This document shows positions 1 through 5,572 of a stretch of 5,760 nucleotides of DNA, one piece after another. How positions within the stretch are numbered: position 1 is the stretch's first letter; every line of letters begins with the position of its first letter. Under the pieces are notes generated by a model. The model did not search any database, was not told the DNA's origin, and was given only the letters and a program-made list of their open reading frames with translations. Location: positions 1-5,760 of the forward strand of contig JADFHH010000132.1 of NCBI GenBank assembly GCA_022567275.1. The letters run 5' to 3'. The position numbers and the translations under genes are program-made. The DNA is from Pseudomonadota bacterium. GTDB lineage: Bacteria > Pseudomonadota > Alphaproteobacteria > Rhizobiales > Methyloligellaceae.

Positions 1-70
1 CGTTGCCAATTGTCTGGCCAGGCGTCTGGCCGGCGCCCACCACGATCGCTATCTTGTCCTTCAGTCGCAT
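1..70 (-). CDS. Short-chain dehydrogenase/reductase (SDR), N-terminal fragment, runs off the left edge
   Basis: Only the first 23 codons are present, read leftward from an ATG at 70. They translate as MRLKDKIAIVVGAGQ followed by TPGQTIGN, the opening beta strand and glycine-rich nucleotide-binding loop of an SDR Rossmann fold. The loop is the GAGQTPG..IGN variant rather than the textbook TGxxxGIG; I associate this form with one SDR subfamily usually described only as glucose or 3-oxoacyl reductase-like. By family knowledge these are cytoplasmic NAD(P)(H)-dependent oxidoreductases. The substrate cannot be inferred, because the catalytic Tyr-x-x-x-Lys lies outside the window. The ATG is chosen because it puts the first beta strand at residues 5-12, as is normal for SDRs, and no other in-frame start lies close upstream. 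The Shine-Dalgarno sequence is weak. The gene is divergent from the TSUP gene. Confidence 0.75.
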   Translation of the reverse strand, partial: MRLKDKIAIVVGAGQTPGQTIGN

Positions 71-383
71 CGGCTGGCCGGGTTCTGTCGTGTCATTGGC
101 GGGATTCCTTGTCCAGACAAATTCAGGCGGTCCTTTGGTAGTGAATTGCGAGGCTCATTCGCGCATGGCGGCGCCTGTAACAACGCTCCGTGAAGCGGCC
201 GCCCGGCCAGACGCTCTATGTACCGATTCGGCGGTCGGGCTTCAACTTCGCATTTTGTGCTGGACGCTCGGCGAAAGAAGAGTGCGGCGTTGTTTTTATC
301 GCTCACGGCACTTCCCCTTCCATTGTTACGCGCCAGGGCGTAGGCAACGAGTGCTCCTGACAATATTCTCACATTCCCGCAAC
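71..383. promoter_or_regulatory. Divergent intergenic region between the SDR and TSUP genes
   Basis: This 313-bp stretch separates two divergently transcribed genes, so it should hold both promoters. I see no convincing gene in it: the open frames that cross it have no recognisable domain or composition. I also cannot point to a pair of -35/-10 boxes with confidence. AATATTCT near 362-369 is the best -10-like sequence for the TSUP gene, but no matching -35 stands out. The one clear structural element is the 12-bp palindrome at 109-120, annotated separately. Confidence 0.5.
109..120. promoter_or_regulatory. Perfect palindrome TTGTC-CA-GACAA, possible operator
   Basis: The sequence TTGTCCAGACAA is an inverted repeat of two 5-bp arms around a 2-bp spacer. 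It lies 39 bp upstream of the SDR start codon, a place where a dimeric regulator could sit. No regulator gene is visible in the window and a single site of this length can arise by chance, so the operator role is inference only. Confidence 0.25.
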
Positions 384-1142
384 ATGATCACCGATCCGCT
401 TTTCTACGCTGTCGCCATTCCCGCCATTATTCTTGTCGGGCTGGCCAAGGGCGGTTTCGCCGGTCCGCTGGCCATGATGGGCGTGCCGCTGATGTCGCTG
501 GTGATTTCTCCGCTGCAGGCGGCCGGTATCTTGCTGCCGCTGCTGATCGCCATGGACGTGTTCGCCCTGTGGGCCTACCGCGGCGTGTATCATCTGCCGA
601 ATCTGAAAATATTGCTGCCCGCGGCGCTCACCGGCATTTTCATCGGCTGGCTGACCGCGGCCTATGTGTCCGATGCCCATGTGCGGCTCATTGTCGGCAT
701 TGTCGCGTGTCTTTTCACCCTCGATTACTGGATTGGCTGGCGCGGCGCCCGCGCGCCGGGGCCAAGCAAGTTCAAGGGCGGTTTTTGGGGCATGATCGCC
801 GGGTTCACCTCCTTCGTTTCCCACGCCGGCGGTCCGCCGGTACAGATGTATCTGCTGCCGCAAAAACTCGAGCCACGGCTGTATGTGGGTACGAATGTGA
901 TCTTCTTCGCTTGCGTAAACTGGCTGAAAGTTTTGCCCTATGTGGCGCTCGGCCAGCTGGGTTTTGACAATCTCGCCACGTCTGCGGTGCTGGCGCCGCT
1001 GGCGCCAGTCTCCATTCTTACCGGCGTCTGGCTGGTGAAAATCCTGAACGCCGAGACCTTCTACCGGCTGGTCTATGCCATGATTTTCGTGATTTCTCTC
1101 AAGCTCATCTGGGATGGGGCGCGCGCGGTGTTCGGGATTTAA
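384..1142 (+). CDS. TauE/SafE (TSUP) family membrane transporter
   Basis: A 252-residue polytopic inner-membrane protein of the TSUP family, whose members export or take up sulfite, sulfonates, sulfoacetate or related small anions. The substrate here is not predictable. Both half-repeats of the family are visible. The first is GLAKGGFAGPLAMMGVPLMSL (19-39) followed by SPLQAAGILLPLLIAMDVFA (42-61). The second is AGFTSFVSHAGGPPVQMYLLP (139-159) followed by YVGTNVIFFACVNWLK (167-182). Hydrophobic segments lie near 8-24, 48-66, 76-95, 99-117, 134-148, 170-190, 196-220 and 226-244. The ATG start is favoured because MITDPLFY leads straight into the first membrane segment, although its Shine-Dalgarno sequence is poor. 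An in-frame GTG at 351, preceded by TAGG, is the alternative and would add 11 residues. The gene stands alone on the plus strand, convergent with the GGDEF gene. Confidence 0.88.
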   Translation: MITDPLFYAVAIPAIILVGLAKGGFAGPLAMMGVPLMSLVISPLQAAGILLPLLIAMDVFALWAYRGVYHLPNLKILLPAALTGIFIGWLTAAYVSDAHVRLIVGIVACLFTLDYWIGWRGARAPGPSKFKGGFWGMIAGFTSFVSHAGGPPVQMYLLPQKLEPRLYVGTNVIFFACVNWLKVLPYVALGQLGFDNLATSAVLAPLAPVSILTGVWLVKILNAETFYRLVYAMIFVISLKLIWDGARAVFGI

Positions 1143-1174
1143 CAGGACATTGATCTGGCCCCGGCGGCCCGCAC

Positions 1175-2230
1175 TCAAGCGGCGCTGTTGGCCGCTGTTG
1201 CCGGCACGGGGGCATCCATCACCTGGTTGCGGCCCGCTTTCTTGGCCGCATACATGCACATATCCGCGCGGTCCAGGAGCGACAATGCGGTGTCTTCGGC
1301 AAGCAGTTCGGTAACGCCGATTGACACCGAAATGTTCCCCATATTTTCTTTGGTCGTTTTCTTCACCAGCGTCCGCGAGTTGATCAGGTGGCGGATACGC
1401 TCGGCCAATCCCACGGCATGGTCCAGGCCGGTGTGGGGCAGGATGACCGCGAATTGTTCACCGCCAATGCGCGCGGCAGTGTCCTGGTTCTTGATGCCCG
1501 ACTTGATACAGCTGGCGACATAGCGAAGCGCCGAGTCTCCCGCGATATGCCCATAGGTGTCGTTAAACGCCTTGAAATGGTCGATGTCGGCGACAAGCAG
1601 TGAGGTGGGTTCCTCGCTCTCGGACGCTTTGAGGATGGTTTCGTCCAGCAGTTGATAGAAGTGCCGGCGGTTTGCAAGTCCGGTTACCTGATCGCGCGAC
1701 GATTCCTCACGGGCGAGCTTGAGGCAGTCTTCCAGCTGCTCGACCTGCGCGCGGGTGGTTTCGAGATTCGCCGCCATCTGCGCGTTGGCCTGGGCCATGG
1801 CCCTGGTGCCTTCCAGCAGCGTGTGGATCAGCATTTGCGTATTTTGCGGCGGGTCCTCGCCGGAAAGCGTTTCCTCGGCGTTCTCCAGCGAGACCAGATA
1901 ATTCGTAGTATTTGCCGCCGCGGTGCCGAGCAGCGACACCAGGCTGGACATTTGGCTGTTCATCTTCGCGCCGACGTCCTGCATCATTTTCGCCGGCACT
2001 TCCGCTGACAAATAATCCCTGTAAAGCCGATCGGTGTCGCTAGCGGTGAGTTTGCTGTTTTCAGAGATGATGCCGGCCAGAGCCTTGTTCAGATCCGGGT
2101 TCAGTCCGGCGCATACGGTATAGAACAGCTCATAGGCGCGCGGCGTCGGCGGCGTCTCATATCTGGCGATATAATGTAACGCCCGTTTGGCCAGTCCCAG
2201 TGCTGTCTTGTATTGGCTTTGTTCGTCCAC
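1175..2230 (-). CDS. GGDEF-domain protein (putative diguanylate cyclase) with variant GGEQF signature
   Basis: A 351-residue cytoplasmic protein with no membrane segment or signal peptide. Diguanylate cyclases make cyclic di-GMP from two GTP. Residues 1 to about 100 form a helical N-terminal region with PTPRAYELFYT (28-38) and NPDL (44-47), a pattern I associate with alphaproteobacterial cyclases but cannot name as a domain. About 127-177 is a glutamine/alanine-rich, probably coiled-coil linker. The GGDEF domain follows: DQVTGLANRRHF (180-191), metal-binding DIDHFK (215-220), FNDTYGH (222-228), GGEQF (256-260) and RADMCMYAAKKAGRN (321-335). The signature's usual fourth-position Glu is Gln, and the RxxD inhibitory site is KNQD (247-250). 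Activity is therefore probable but not assured. The GTG at 2230 is chosen over the ATG at 2260 because GGAGAGGG lies 6 bp before it and nothing similar precedes the ATG. It lies 84 bp downstream of the methyltransferase on the same strand. Confidence 0.9.
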   Translation of the reverse strand: MDEQSQYKTALGLAKRALHYIARYETPPTPRAYELFYTVCAGLNPDLNKALAGIISENSKLTASDTDRLYRDYLSAEVPAKMMQDVGAKMNSQMSSLVSLLGTAAANTTNYLVSLENAEETLSGEDPPQNTQMLIHTLLEGTRAMAQANAQMAANLETTRAQVEQLEDCLKLAREESSRDQVTGLANRRHFYQLLDETILKASESEEPTSLLVADIDHFKAFNDTYGHIAGDSALRYVASCIKSGIKNQDTAARIGGEQFAVILPHTGLDHAVGLAERIRHLINSRTLVKKTTKENMGNISVSIGVTELLAEDTALSLLDRADMCMYAAKKAGRNQVMDAPVPATAANSAA

Positions 2231-2236
2231 GTCGAT

Positions 2237-2244
2237 CCCTCTCC
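2237..2244 (-). promoter_or_regulatory. Strong Shine-Dalgarno that sets a GTG start for the GGDEF gene
   Basis: Read on the minus strand, GGAGAGGG ends 6 bp before GTG at 2230-2228. It lies inside the frame if translation is assumed to begin at the upstream ATG (2260), which itself has no purine-rich sequence in front of it. This favours the GTG as the true start. Confidence 0.7.
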
Positions 2245-2314
2245 AATATGTCCGCAGCATCGACCAGCGTACAAACGGAGCCTCAATAGTTTGTTAATAA
2301 CGATCCGGGCCCTT

Positions 2315-2977
2315 TCATATCTTCCTGGCGATGAGAATTTCCGACGTAATCCCCCGTGGCGAGACGGTTTCATGCGCGATGATTTGCCATTGCGCCCCAT
2401 CCAGCAGAACGCGCAAATCCACCGGGCGGCAGCCGCCAGCCAGCCACGGCCAAACGCGCTGAATCAGCGCCCGGATTTGCGTGAAGATTGTCATGTCGCC
2501 CGCTTGCGTTTCGCGCGTCAGTCCGGCGAGGCAGACCAGCCCGCCGGGGCGCAGCGCCCGGTGCATTTCGCTCACCAGATGTTGTGAATGAGCCTCTGAC
2601 AGGAGATCGAACAGATAGGCGGCGACGATCCGGTCCTTGCTCTCACTCCGCGCTGTGAGCCCCAGCGTCACGTCGCCGGGCGAAAGCGTCGCGCGCGGCG
2701 CATATTTTTTCAGCCGCGTCCCGGCGCGCGCCAGCATGGAGGGTGAGATGTCGATGCCGGTATAGCGGGCGTGCGTGGTTAAGTGGTCGCGCAACAGCCG
2801 TTGCGCCAGCCGCCCGGTTCCGCAGCCAAGCTCGAGCACGTCGGAGGCGTTGGAGAAATCTCCCAGCGCAACGAGGCGTTCAAGCGCCGCATCTTCATAC
2901 CAGCCCTGGGCGTCCTGCCTGTGCGCGTTGCGATCATAATACGCCCGCGCCTGTTCAGGGGTCAGGATGGGGGACAT
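2315..2977 (-). CDS. Class I SAM-dependent methyltransferase, substrate unknown
   Basis: A 220-residue soluble protein with the class I methyltransferase fold. Motif I is VLELGCGTG (47-55), the SAM-binding loop. The acidic end of strand 2 is GIDISPSML (74-82). A motif IV-like stretch is AAYLFDLLSE (119-128), and LRPGGLV (142-148) is the usual post-IV element before strand 5. The N-terminal ARAYYDRNAHRQDAQGWYED (11-30) resembles the entry helix of UbiE-like small-molecule methyltransferases. No motif betrays the substrate, and no protein or RNA methyltransferase signature (such as NPPY) is present. The ATG lies only 5 bp past the thiE stop with no clear Shine-Dalgarno sequence, so translation probably depends on coupling to thiE and the gene likely belongs to the thi transcript. 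None of the standard thiamine-synthesis steps uses such an enzyme, so a role there is not implied. Confidence 0.88.
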   Translation of the reverse strand: MSPILTPEQARAYYDRNAHRQDAQGWYEDAALERLVALGDFSNASDVLELGCGTGRLAQRLLRDHLTTHARYTGIDISPSMLARAGTRLKKYAPRATLSPGDVTLGLTARSESKDRIVAAYLFDLLSEAHSQHLVSEMHRALRPGGLVCLAGLTRETQAGDMTIFTQIRALIQRVWPWLAGGCRPVDLRVLLDGAQWQIIAHETVSPRGITSEILIARKI

Positions 2978-2982
2978 GAGTA

Positions 2983-3585
2983 TCAGCCCAAGTTAGCGGT
3001 AATAAAATCCAGCCATTCGCGAACACGCGCTTGCGGGTTTTCATGGGCGACGACGTCGGTCACCACGGCTAGCGAGTCCGCGCCCGCCGCCAGCACTTTT
3101 GGCGCGCGTTCCACCGTGATACCGGCGATCGCCACCAGCGGGCAGCCGATGAGCGATTTCCATTCGCTGACGCGGGCCAGCCCCTGCGGCGGGTATTTCA
3201 TCTTTTTGAGCTTTGTCTCATAGACCGGCCCGAGCGCCACATAATCCGGGCTGGCTTTAAGAGCGATGTCCAGCTCTGCATGTGTGTGGGTGGAAATACC
3301 CAATTTGAGGCCCGCCGCCTTGATGGCTTGCATGTCTGCGCCGGCCAGATCTTCCTGCCCCAAATGAACGAAATCCGCGCCAAGCTCAATCGCCTCGCGC
3401 CAAAAATCGTTGACGATGAGCTGGCAGTCATGGGCGGCGCAAAGTTTCAGGCTGGCCGCGATCTGTTTTTTGATTTCATGCGCTCCAACATCCTTCAGGC
3501 GCAGTTGCACGGTTTTCACGCCCAGCGGCACCAGCCGCTCCAGCCAGCCGATATCCGGCAGAACCGGGTAGAATTTATGAAGCAT
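2983..3585 (-). CDS. thiE: Thiamine-phosphate synthase ThiE
   Basis: A 200-residue TIM-barrel enzyme that joins hydroxymethylpyrimidine diphosphate to the thiazole phosphate, giving thiamine phosphate and pyrophosphate. Landmarks in order are VQLRLKD (26-32, pyrimidine diphosphate binding), IVND (57-60, Mg site), VHLGQEDL (73-80), GISTHTHAE (96-104), DYVALGPVYETKLKKM (114-129), VAIAGIT (151-157) and SLAVVTDV (171-178). The LKKM form of the GPVFPTxTK loop resembles alphaproteobacterial ThiE; T124 and K127 are kept. The phosphate-loop GG is AG (A154). The start is placed at ATG 3585, overlapping thiG by 11 bp. A TTG at 3615 is in frame, but it would add ten basic and serine-rich residues ahead of the barrel's first strand and increase the overlap. 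There is no good Shine-Dalgarno sequence, so expression probably relies on coupling with thiG. Length is typical of the family. Confidence 0.93.
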   Translation of the reverse strand: MLHKFYPVLPDIGWLERLVPLGVKTVQLRLKDVGAHEIKKQIAASLKLCAAHDCQLIVNDFWREAIELGADFVHLGQEDLAGADMQAIKAAGLKLGISTHTHAELDIALKASPDYVALGPVYETKLKKMKYPPQGLARVSEWKSLIGCPLVAIAGITVERAPKVLAAGADSLAVVTDVVAHENPQARVREWLDFITANLG

Positions 3586-4366
3586 CGCCGATTTTGAAGA
3601 ACGGCGTGCCCGCAACAGGCGTCGAGGGGCTGGCCATGTCGCGCGGCTCCATCAGCCCGGATTCATAGGCCAGCCGCCCCGCGTCAATGGCCCTGGCGAA
3701 CGCCCGGCCCATTTTTACCGGATCGCCGGCCTTGGCGATGGCGGTGTTGAGCAGCACCGCGTCATAGCCCATTTCCATGGCCCGCGCGGCGTGCGACGGG
3801 GCGCCGATGCCGGCATCGATCACCAGCGGAATATTTGGGAAATAGGCGCGCATGGTTGTTAGCGCCAGCGGATTGGCGAAACCCTGGCCCGAACCGATGG
3901 GCGCCCCCCACGGCATCAGCACCTCGCACCCGGATCCCACCAGTTTCTCCGCCAGCCCTAGATCTTCCGTCATATAGGGAAACACCTTGAAGCCGTCATC
4001 ATTCAAAATGCGCGCCGCCTCCACGAGACCGAAAATTTCCGGCTGCAGCGTGTCGTCATTGGCGATGACTTCGAGTTTTATCCAGTTTGTCTCGAACAGC
4101 TCGCGCGCCATTTGCGCGGTGGTGACCGCTTCCTTGACCGTCTTGCACCCGGCGGTGTTGGGCAACACGAAAACATCGAGCTGCTTGATCAGATCCCAAA
4201 ACCCCTGACCGGCGCGTTCGCGCGCGGCTTCGCGGCGCACCGACACGGTGACCAGTTTCGAGCCCGACGCATTGACTGCGTCGCACAGAATCTTCGGCGA
4301 GGGGTAGAGCGCGGTGCCGATCAGCAGCCGCGAGCCGAGTTTTTTTCCATAAAATTCAAGCGTCAT
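3575..4366 (-). CDS. thiG: Thiazole synthase ThiG
   Basis: A 263-residue cytoplasmic TIM-barrel enzyme that builds thiazole phosphate from 1-deoxy-D-xylulose 5-phosphate, dehydroglycine and sulfur carried on ThiS thiocarboxylate. Visible landmarks are FVLPNTAGCKT (66-76), NWIKLEVI (94-101) with K97 as the expected Schiff-base lysine, PYMTEDLGLAEKL (130-142), EVLMPWGAPIGSGQGFANP (148-166) for phosphate binding, and VIDAGIGAPSHAARAMEMGYD with AVLLNTAIAKA (182-213). The tail MEPRDMASPSTPVAGTPFF (239-257) looks like the longer C-terminus usual in alphaproteobacteria. The ATG shares ATGA with the thiS stop and has GAGG 8 bp upstream (4375-4378), so it is translated in step with its partner ThiS. 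The 3' end overlaps thiE. All expected residues are present and the protein looks fully functional. Confidence 0.96.
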   Translation of the reverse strand: MTLEFYGKKLGSRLLIGTALYPSPKILCDAVNASGSKLVTVSVRREAARERAGQGFWDLIKQLDVFVLPNTAGCKTVKEAVTTAQMARELFETNWIKLEVIANDDTLQPEIFGLVEAARILNDDGFKVFPYMTEDLGLAEKLVGSGCEVLMPWGAPIGSGQGFANPLALTTMRAYFPNIPLVIDAGIGAPSHAARAMEMGYDAVLLNTAIAKAGDPVKMGRAFARAIDAGRLAYESGLMEPRDMASPSTPVAGTPFFKIGDAS

Positions 4367-4566
4367 CCGCCCTGCCTCGGGGTCACGATTTCAATCGAGT
4401 CATGTTCATTCAGCCTGGTCCCGATGCGCGCGAGCACCGACACGAAATCGCCATTGAGCGCGGTGGCGATCCTGTCCTGCCAGTGCCCGTGCCCGAGTGC
4501 CGCGCACAATTCTTGCAGGTTTTTTGCCTGTGTCTCGGCCGCTTCTCCATTGACGCTGATCTTCAA
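4363..4566 (-). CDS. thiS: Sulfur carrier protein ThiS
   Basis: A 67-residue ubiquitin-like beta-grasp protein. In the known pathway its C-terminal Gly-Gly is adenylated by ThiF, converted to a thiocarboxylate, and donates sulfur to ThiG. The evidence is the opening strand MKISVNGE (1-8), the hydrophobic core ALNGDFVSV (36-44), the final strand DSIEIVTPRQ and the terminal GG (66-67), together with its position directly before thiG. The length matches the family. The start is TTG: no ATG or GTG precedes the first strand, the TTG overlaps the thiO stop as TTGA, and GAGGTG sits 5 bp upstream. No thiF is visible in this window, so activation must come from a gene elsewhere or from a MoeB-like enzyme. 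Confidence 0.94.
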   Translation of the reverse strand: MKISVNGEAAETQAKNLQELCAALGHGHWQDRIATALNGDFVSVLARIGTRLNEHDSIEIVTPRQGG

Positions 4567-5549
4567 GAGAACACCTCGCGGTGGGTCACGCCGTCTTTGA
4601 TATAAAGCGCCGTCATTTCCGCCAGCACCGGCGCCAGCAAAAATCCATGCCTGTAGAGACCATTTACATGGATATGGCCGCCCTTGACAATAATCCTCGG
4701 GAGATTGTCGGGAAAAGAGGGACGCACTCCTGAGCCGAATTCAATTATTTCCGCCTCGCCAAAGGCCGGGTGAAGGGCATAGGCGCTGGACAGCAGCTCC
4801 AGCGCCGAGCGCACCGTGACGGGTCCGCTCTCATCGCTCTCGATCTGGGTCGCGCCGATGAGAAACAGCTCCTCTCCCCAAGGCACCACATAGAGCGGAA
4901 AGCGCGGATGCAGCAAGCGTACCGGACGGGTGAAAGTAACCTCGCCGGATCTGATAATAAGCCGCTCGCCACGCACCCCGCGCAACTCGGGCAACTCATC
5001 GCGCGCCGCCAACCCCCGGCAATCGATCACCAGATCGGCGTTGCCCGGCGCTTTGTCGCGGCCAAAGCGGGCAACCGCTCCGGCCTGTTGTGCCGCGCTG
5101 AGCAGAAACTCCATTGCCGCAAGTGGTTGGACATGGGCTTCCCCGGCGAAATAAAGACCGCGTAAAAAGCGGCCCGCGAGATCGGGCTCCAGCTCCGCGA
5201 TCTGTTTCTCGCCGACCCGCTCATGGCCTTTGGTCATGCGCGCGAACCGGTCCAGCTCGCGGCGGTCGCGGGCCGCCGCGACGATGAGGGAGCCCTGGAA
5301 TTGCGTATCTGGATAGTGCGCGCGCCACAGCTCGATGCCACGCAGGCCCAATTCGCGGATCAGCTTTTCCGCGCCTTCCTCTTCGGCGTAGGGGGCCAGC
5401 ATGGCGCCGGCGTAAAAACTGCTTGCCTCTTCGAACGGGTTTTCGCTGCGCTCGATCAGCGTGACGCCGTGCCCGGCGCGGGCCAGTGTGTAGGCCTGCC
5501 ACAGCCCGGCGATACCGGCGCCGAGAATTGCGATATTCTTTTTCGACAA
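4563..5549 (-). CDS. thiO: FAD-dependent glycine oxidase ThiO
   Basis: A 328-residue flavoprotein of the D-amino-acid oxidase/glycine oxidase superfamily. It oxidises glycine to iminoacetate (dehydroglycine) for ThiG with release of hydrogen peroxide, the aerobic alternative to ThiH. The N-terminus has the dinucleotide-binding fold IAILGAGIAGLWQAYTLARAG (6-26), ending in the ribose-binding acid E33 of TLIER. The C-terminal flavin and substrate region is GSGVRPSFPDNLP (272-284) and NGLYRHGFLLAP (296-307), where an arginine of this kind (R300) binds the substrate carboxylate in family members. The protein is about 40 residues shorter than Bacillus ThiO, but no motif is missing. The start is TTG at 5549 with GGAG 10 bp upstream. 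The FAD motif then falls at residue 8-10 as expected, and no ATG or GTG is available nearby. The adjacent thiS and thiG support ThiO over another amino-acid oxidase. Confidence 0.92.
   Translation of the reverse strand: MSKKNIAILGAGIAGLWQAYTLARAGHGVTLIERSENPFEEASSFYAGAMLAPYAEEEGAEKLIRELGLRGIELWRAHYPDTQFQGSLIVAAARDRRELDRFARMTKGHERVGEKQIAELEPDLAGRFLRGLYFAGEAHVQPLAAMEFLLSAAQQAGAVARFGRDKAPGNADLVIDCRGLAARDELPELRGVRGERLIIRSGEVTFTRPVRLLHPRFPLYVVPWGEELFLIGATQIESDESGPVTVRSALELLSSAYALHPAFGEAEIIEFGSGVRPSFPDNLPRIIVKGGHIHVNGLYRHGFLLAPVLAEMTALYIKDGVTHREVFS
4572..4577 (-). promoter_or_regulatory. Shine-Dalgarno deciding the TTG start of thiS
   Basis: GAGGTG on the minus strand lies 5 bp before TTG (4566-4564), inside the last codons of thiO. 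Together with the TTGA stop/start overlap it identifies the non-ATG start of thiS and suggests translational coupling to thiO. Confidence 0.7.
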
Positions 5550-5559
5550 GCGGGTTCGT

Positions 5560-5563
5560 CTCC
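5560..5563 (-). promoter_or_regulatory. Shine-Dalgarno for the TTG start of thiO
   Basis: GGAG (GGAGA with the next base) on the minus strand lies 10 bp before TTG at 5549-5547, in the short gap after the gamma-glutamyltransferase stop codon. The spacing is at the long end of normal, but this is the only purine-rich sequence there. Confidence 0.5.
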
Positions 5564-5572
5564 GGTTGCAAG

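Noticed and set aside
12..31. Direct repeat GTCTGGCC at 12-19 and 24-31
   Set aside because: It falls in the SDR coding sequence and encodes the repeated Gly-Gln-Thr of the glycine-rich loop (GQTPGQT), so protein sequence explains it.
177..329. Inverted copies of GTAACAA (177-183) and TTGTTAC (323-329) as paired regulatory sites
   Set aside because: Seven-base arms about 140 bp apart in a 313-bp region can easily arise by chance, and no further similarity surrounds them.
61..372. Minus-strand open frame of 103 codons in the divergent intergenic region
   Set aside because: It has no recognisable motif, a mixed composition rich in Arg, Pro and Ala, and it overlaps the start of the SDR gene in a different frame. 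It is more likely chance openness in GC-rich DNA.
3..383. Upstream extension of the TSUP reading frame to position 3
   Set aside because: The frame is open but the extra ~127 residues have no domain, lack the composition of the transporter, and run antisense through the SDR start. MITDPLFY at 384 leads directly into the first membrane segment.
1178..1196. Hairpin AGCGGC-GCTGTTG-GCCGCT as a terminator between the convergent genes
   Set aside because: The 6-bp stem lies within the last codons of the GGDEF gene and is not followed by a T run on either strand, so an intrinsic terminator is not supported.
369..1259. Long minus-strand open frame of 296 codons opposite the TSUP gene
   Set aside because: It is rich in Gln, Arg, His and Gly with no hydrophobic core, the usual shadow of a membrane-protein gene read backwards. 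The plus-strand frame has clear TSUP motifs.
3586..3615. TTG at 3615 as the thiE start
   Set aside because: It would add a basic, serine-rich tail (MRARRSSKSA) not expected before the first barrel strand and deepen the overlap with thiG. ATG 3585 fits the family length.
5550..5572. TPP riboswitch upstream of thiO
   Set aside because: The gap between ggt and thiO is 23 bp, too short for the aptamer, and no thi-box-like sequence is visible on the minus strand across the visible end of ggt.
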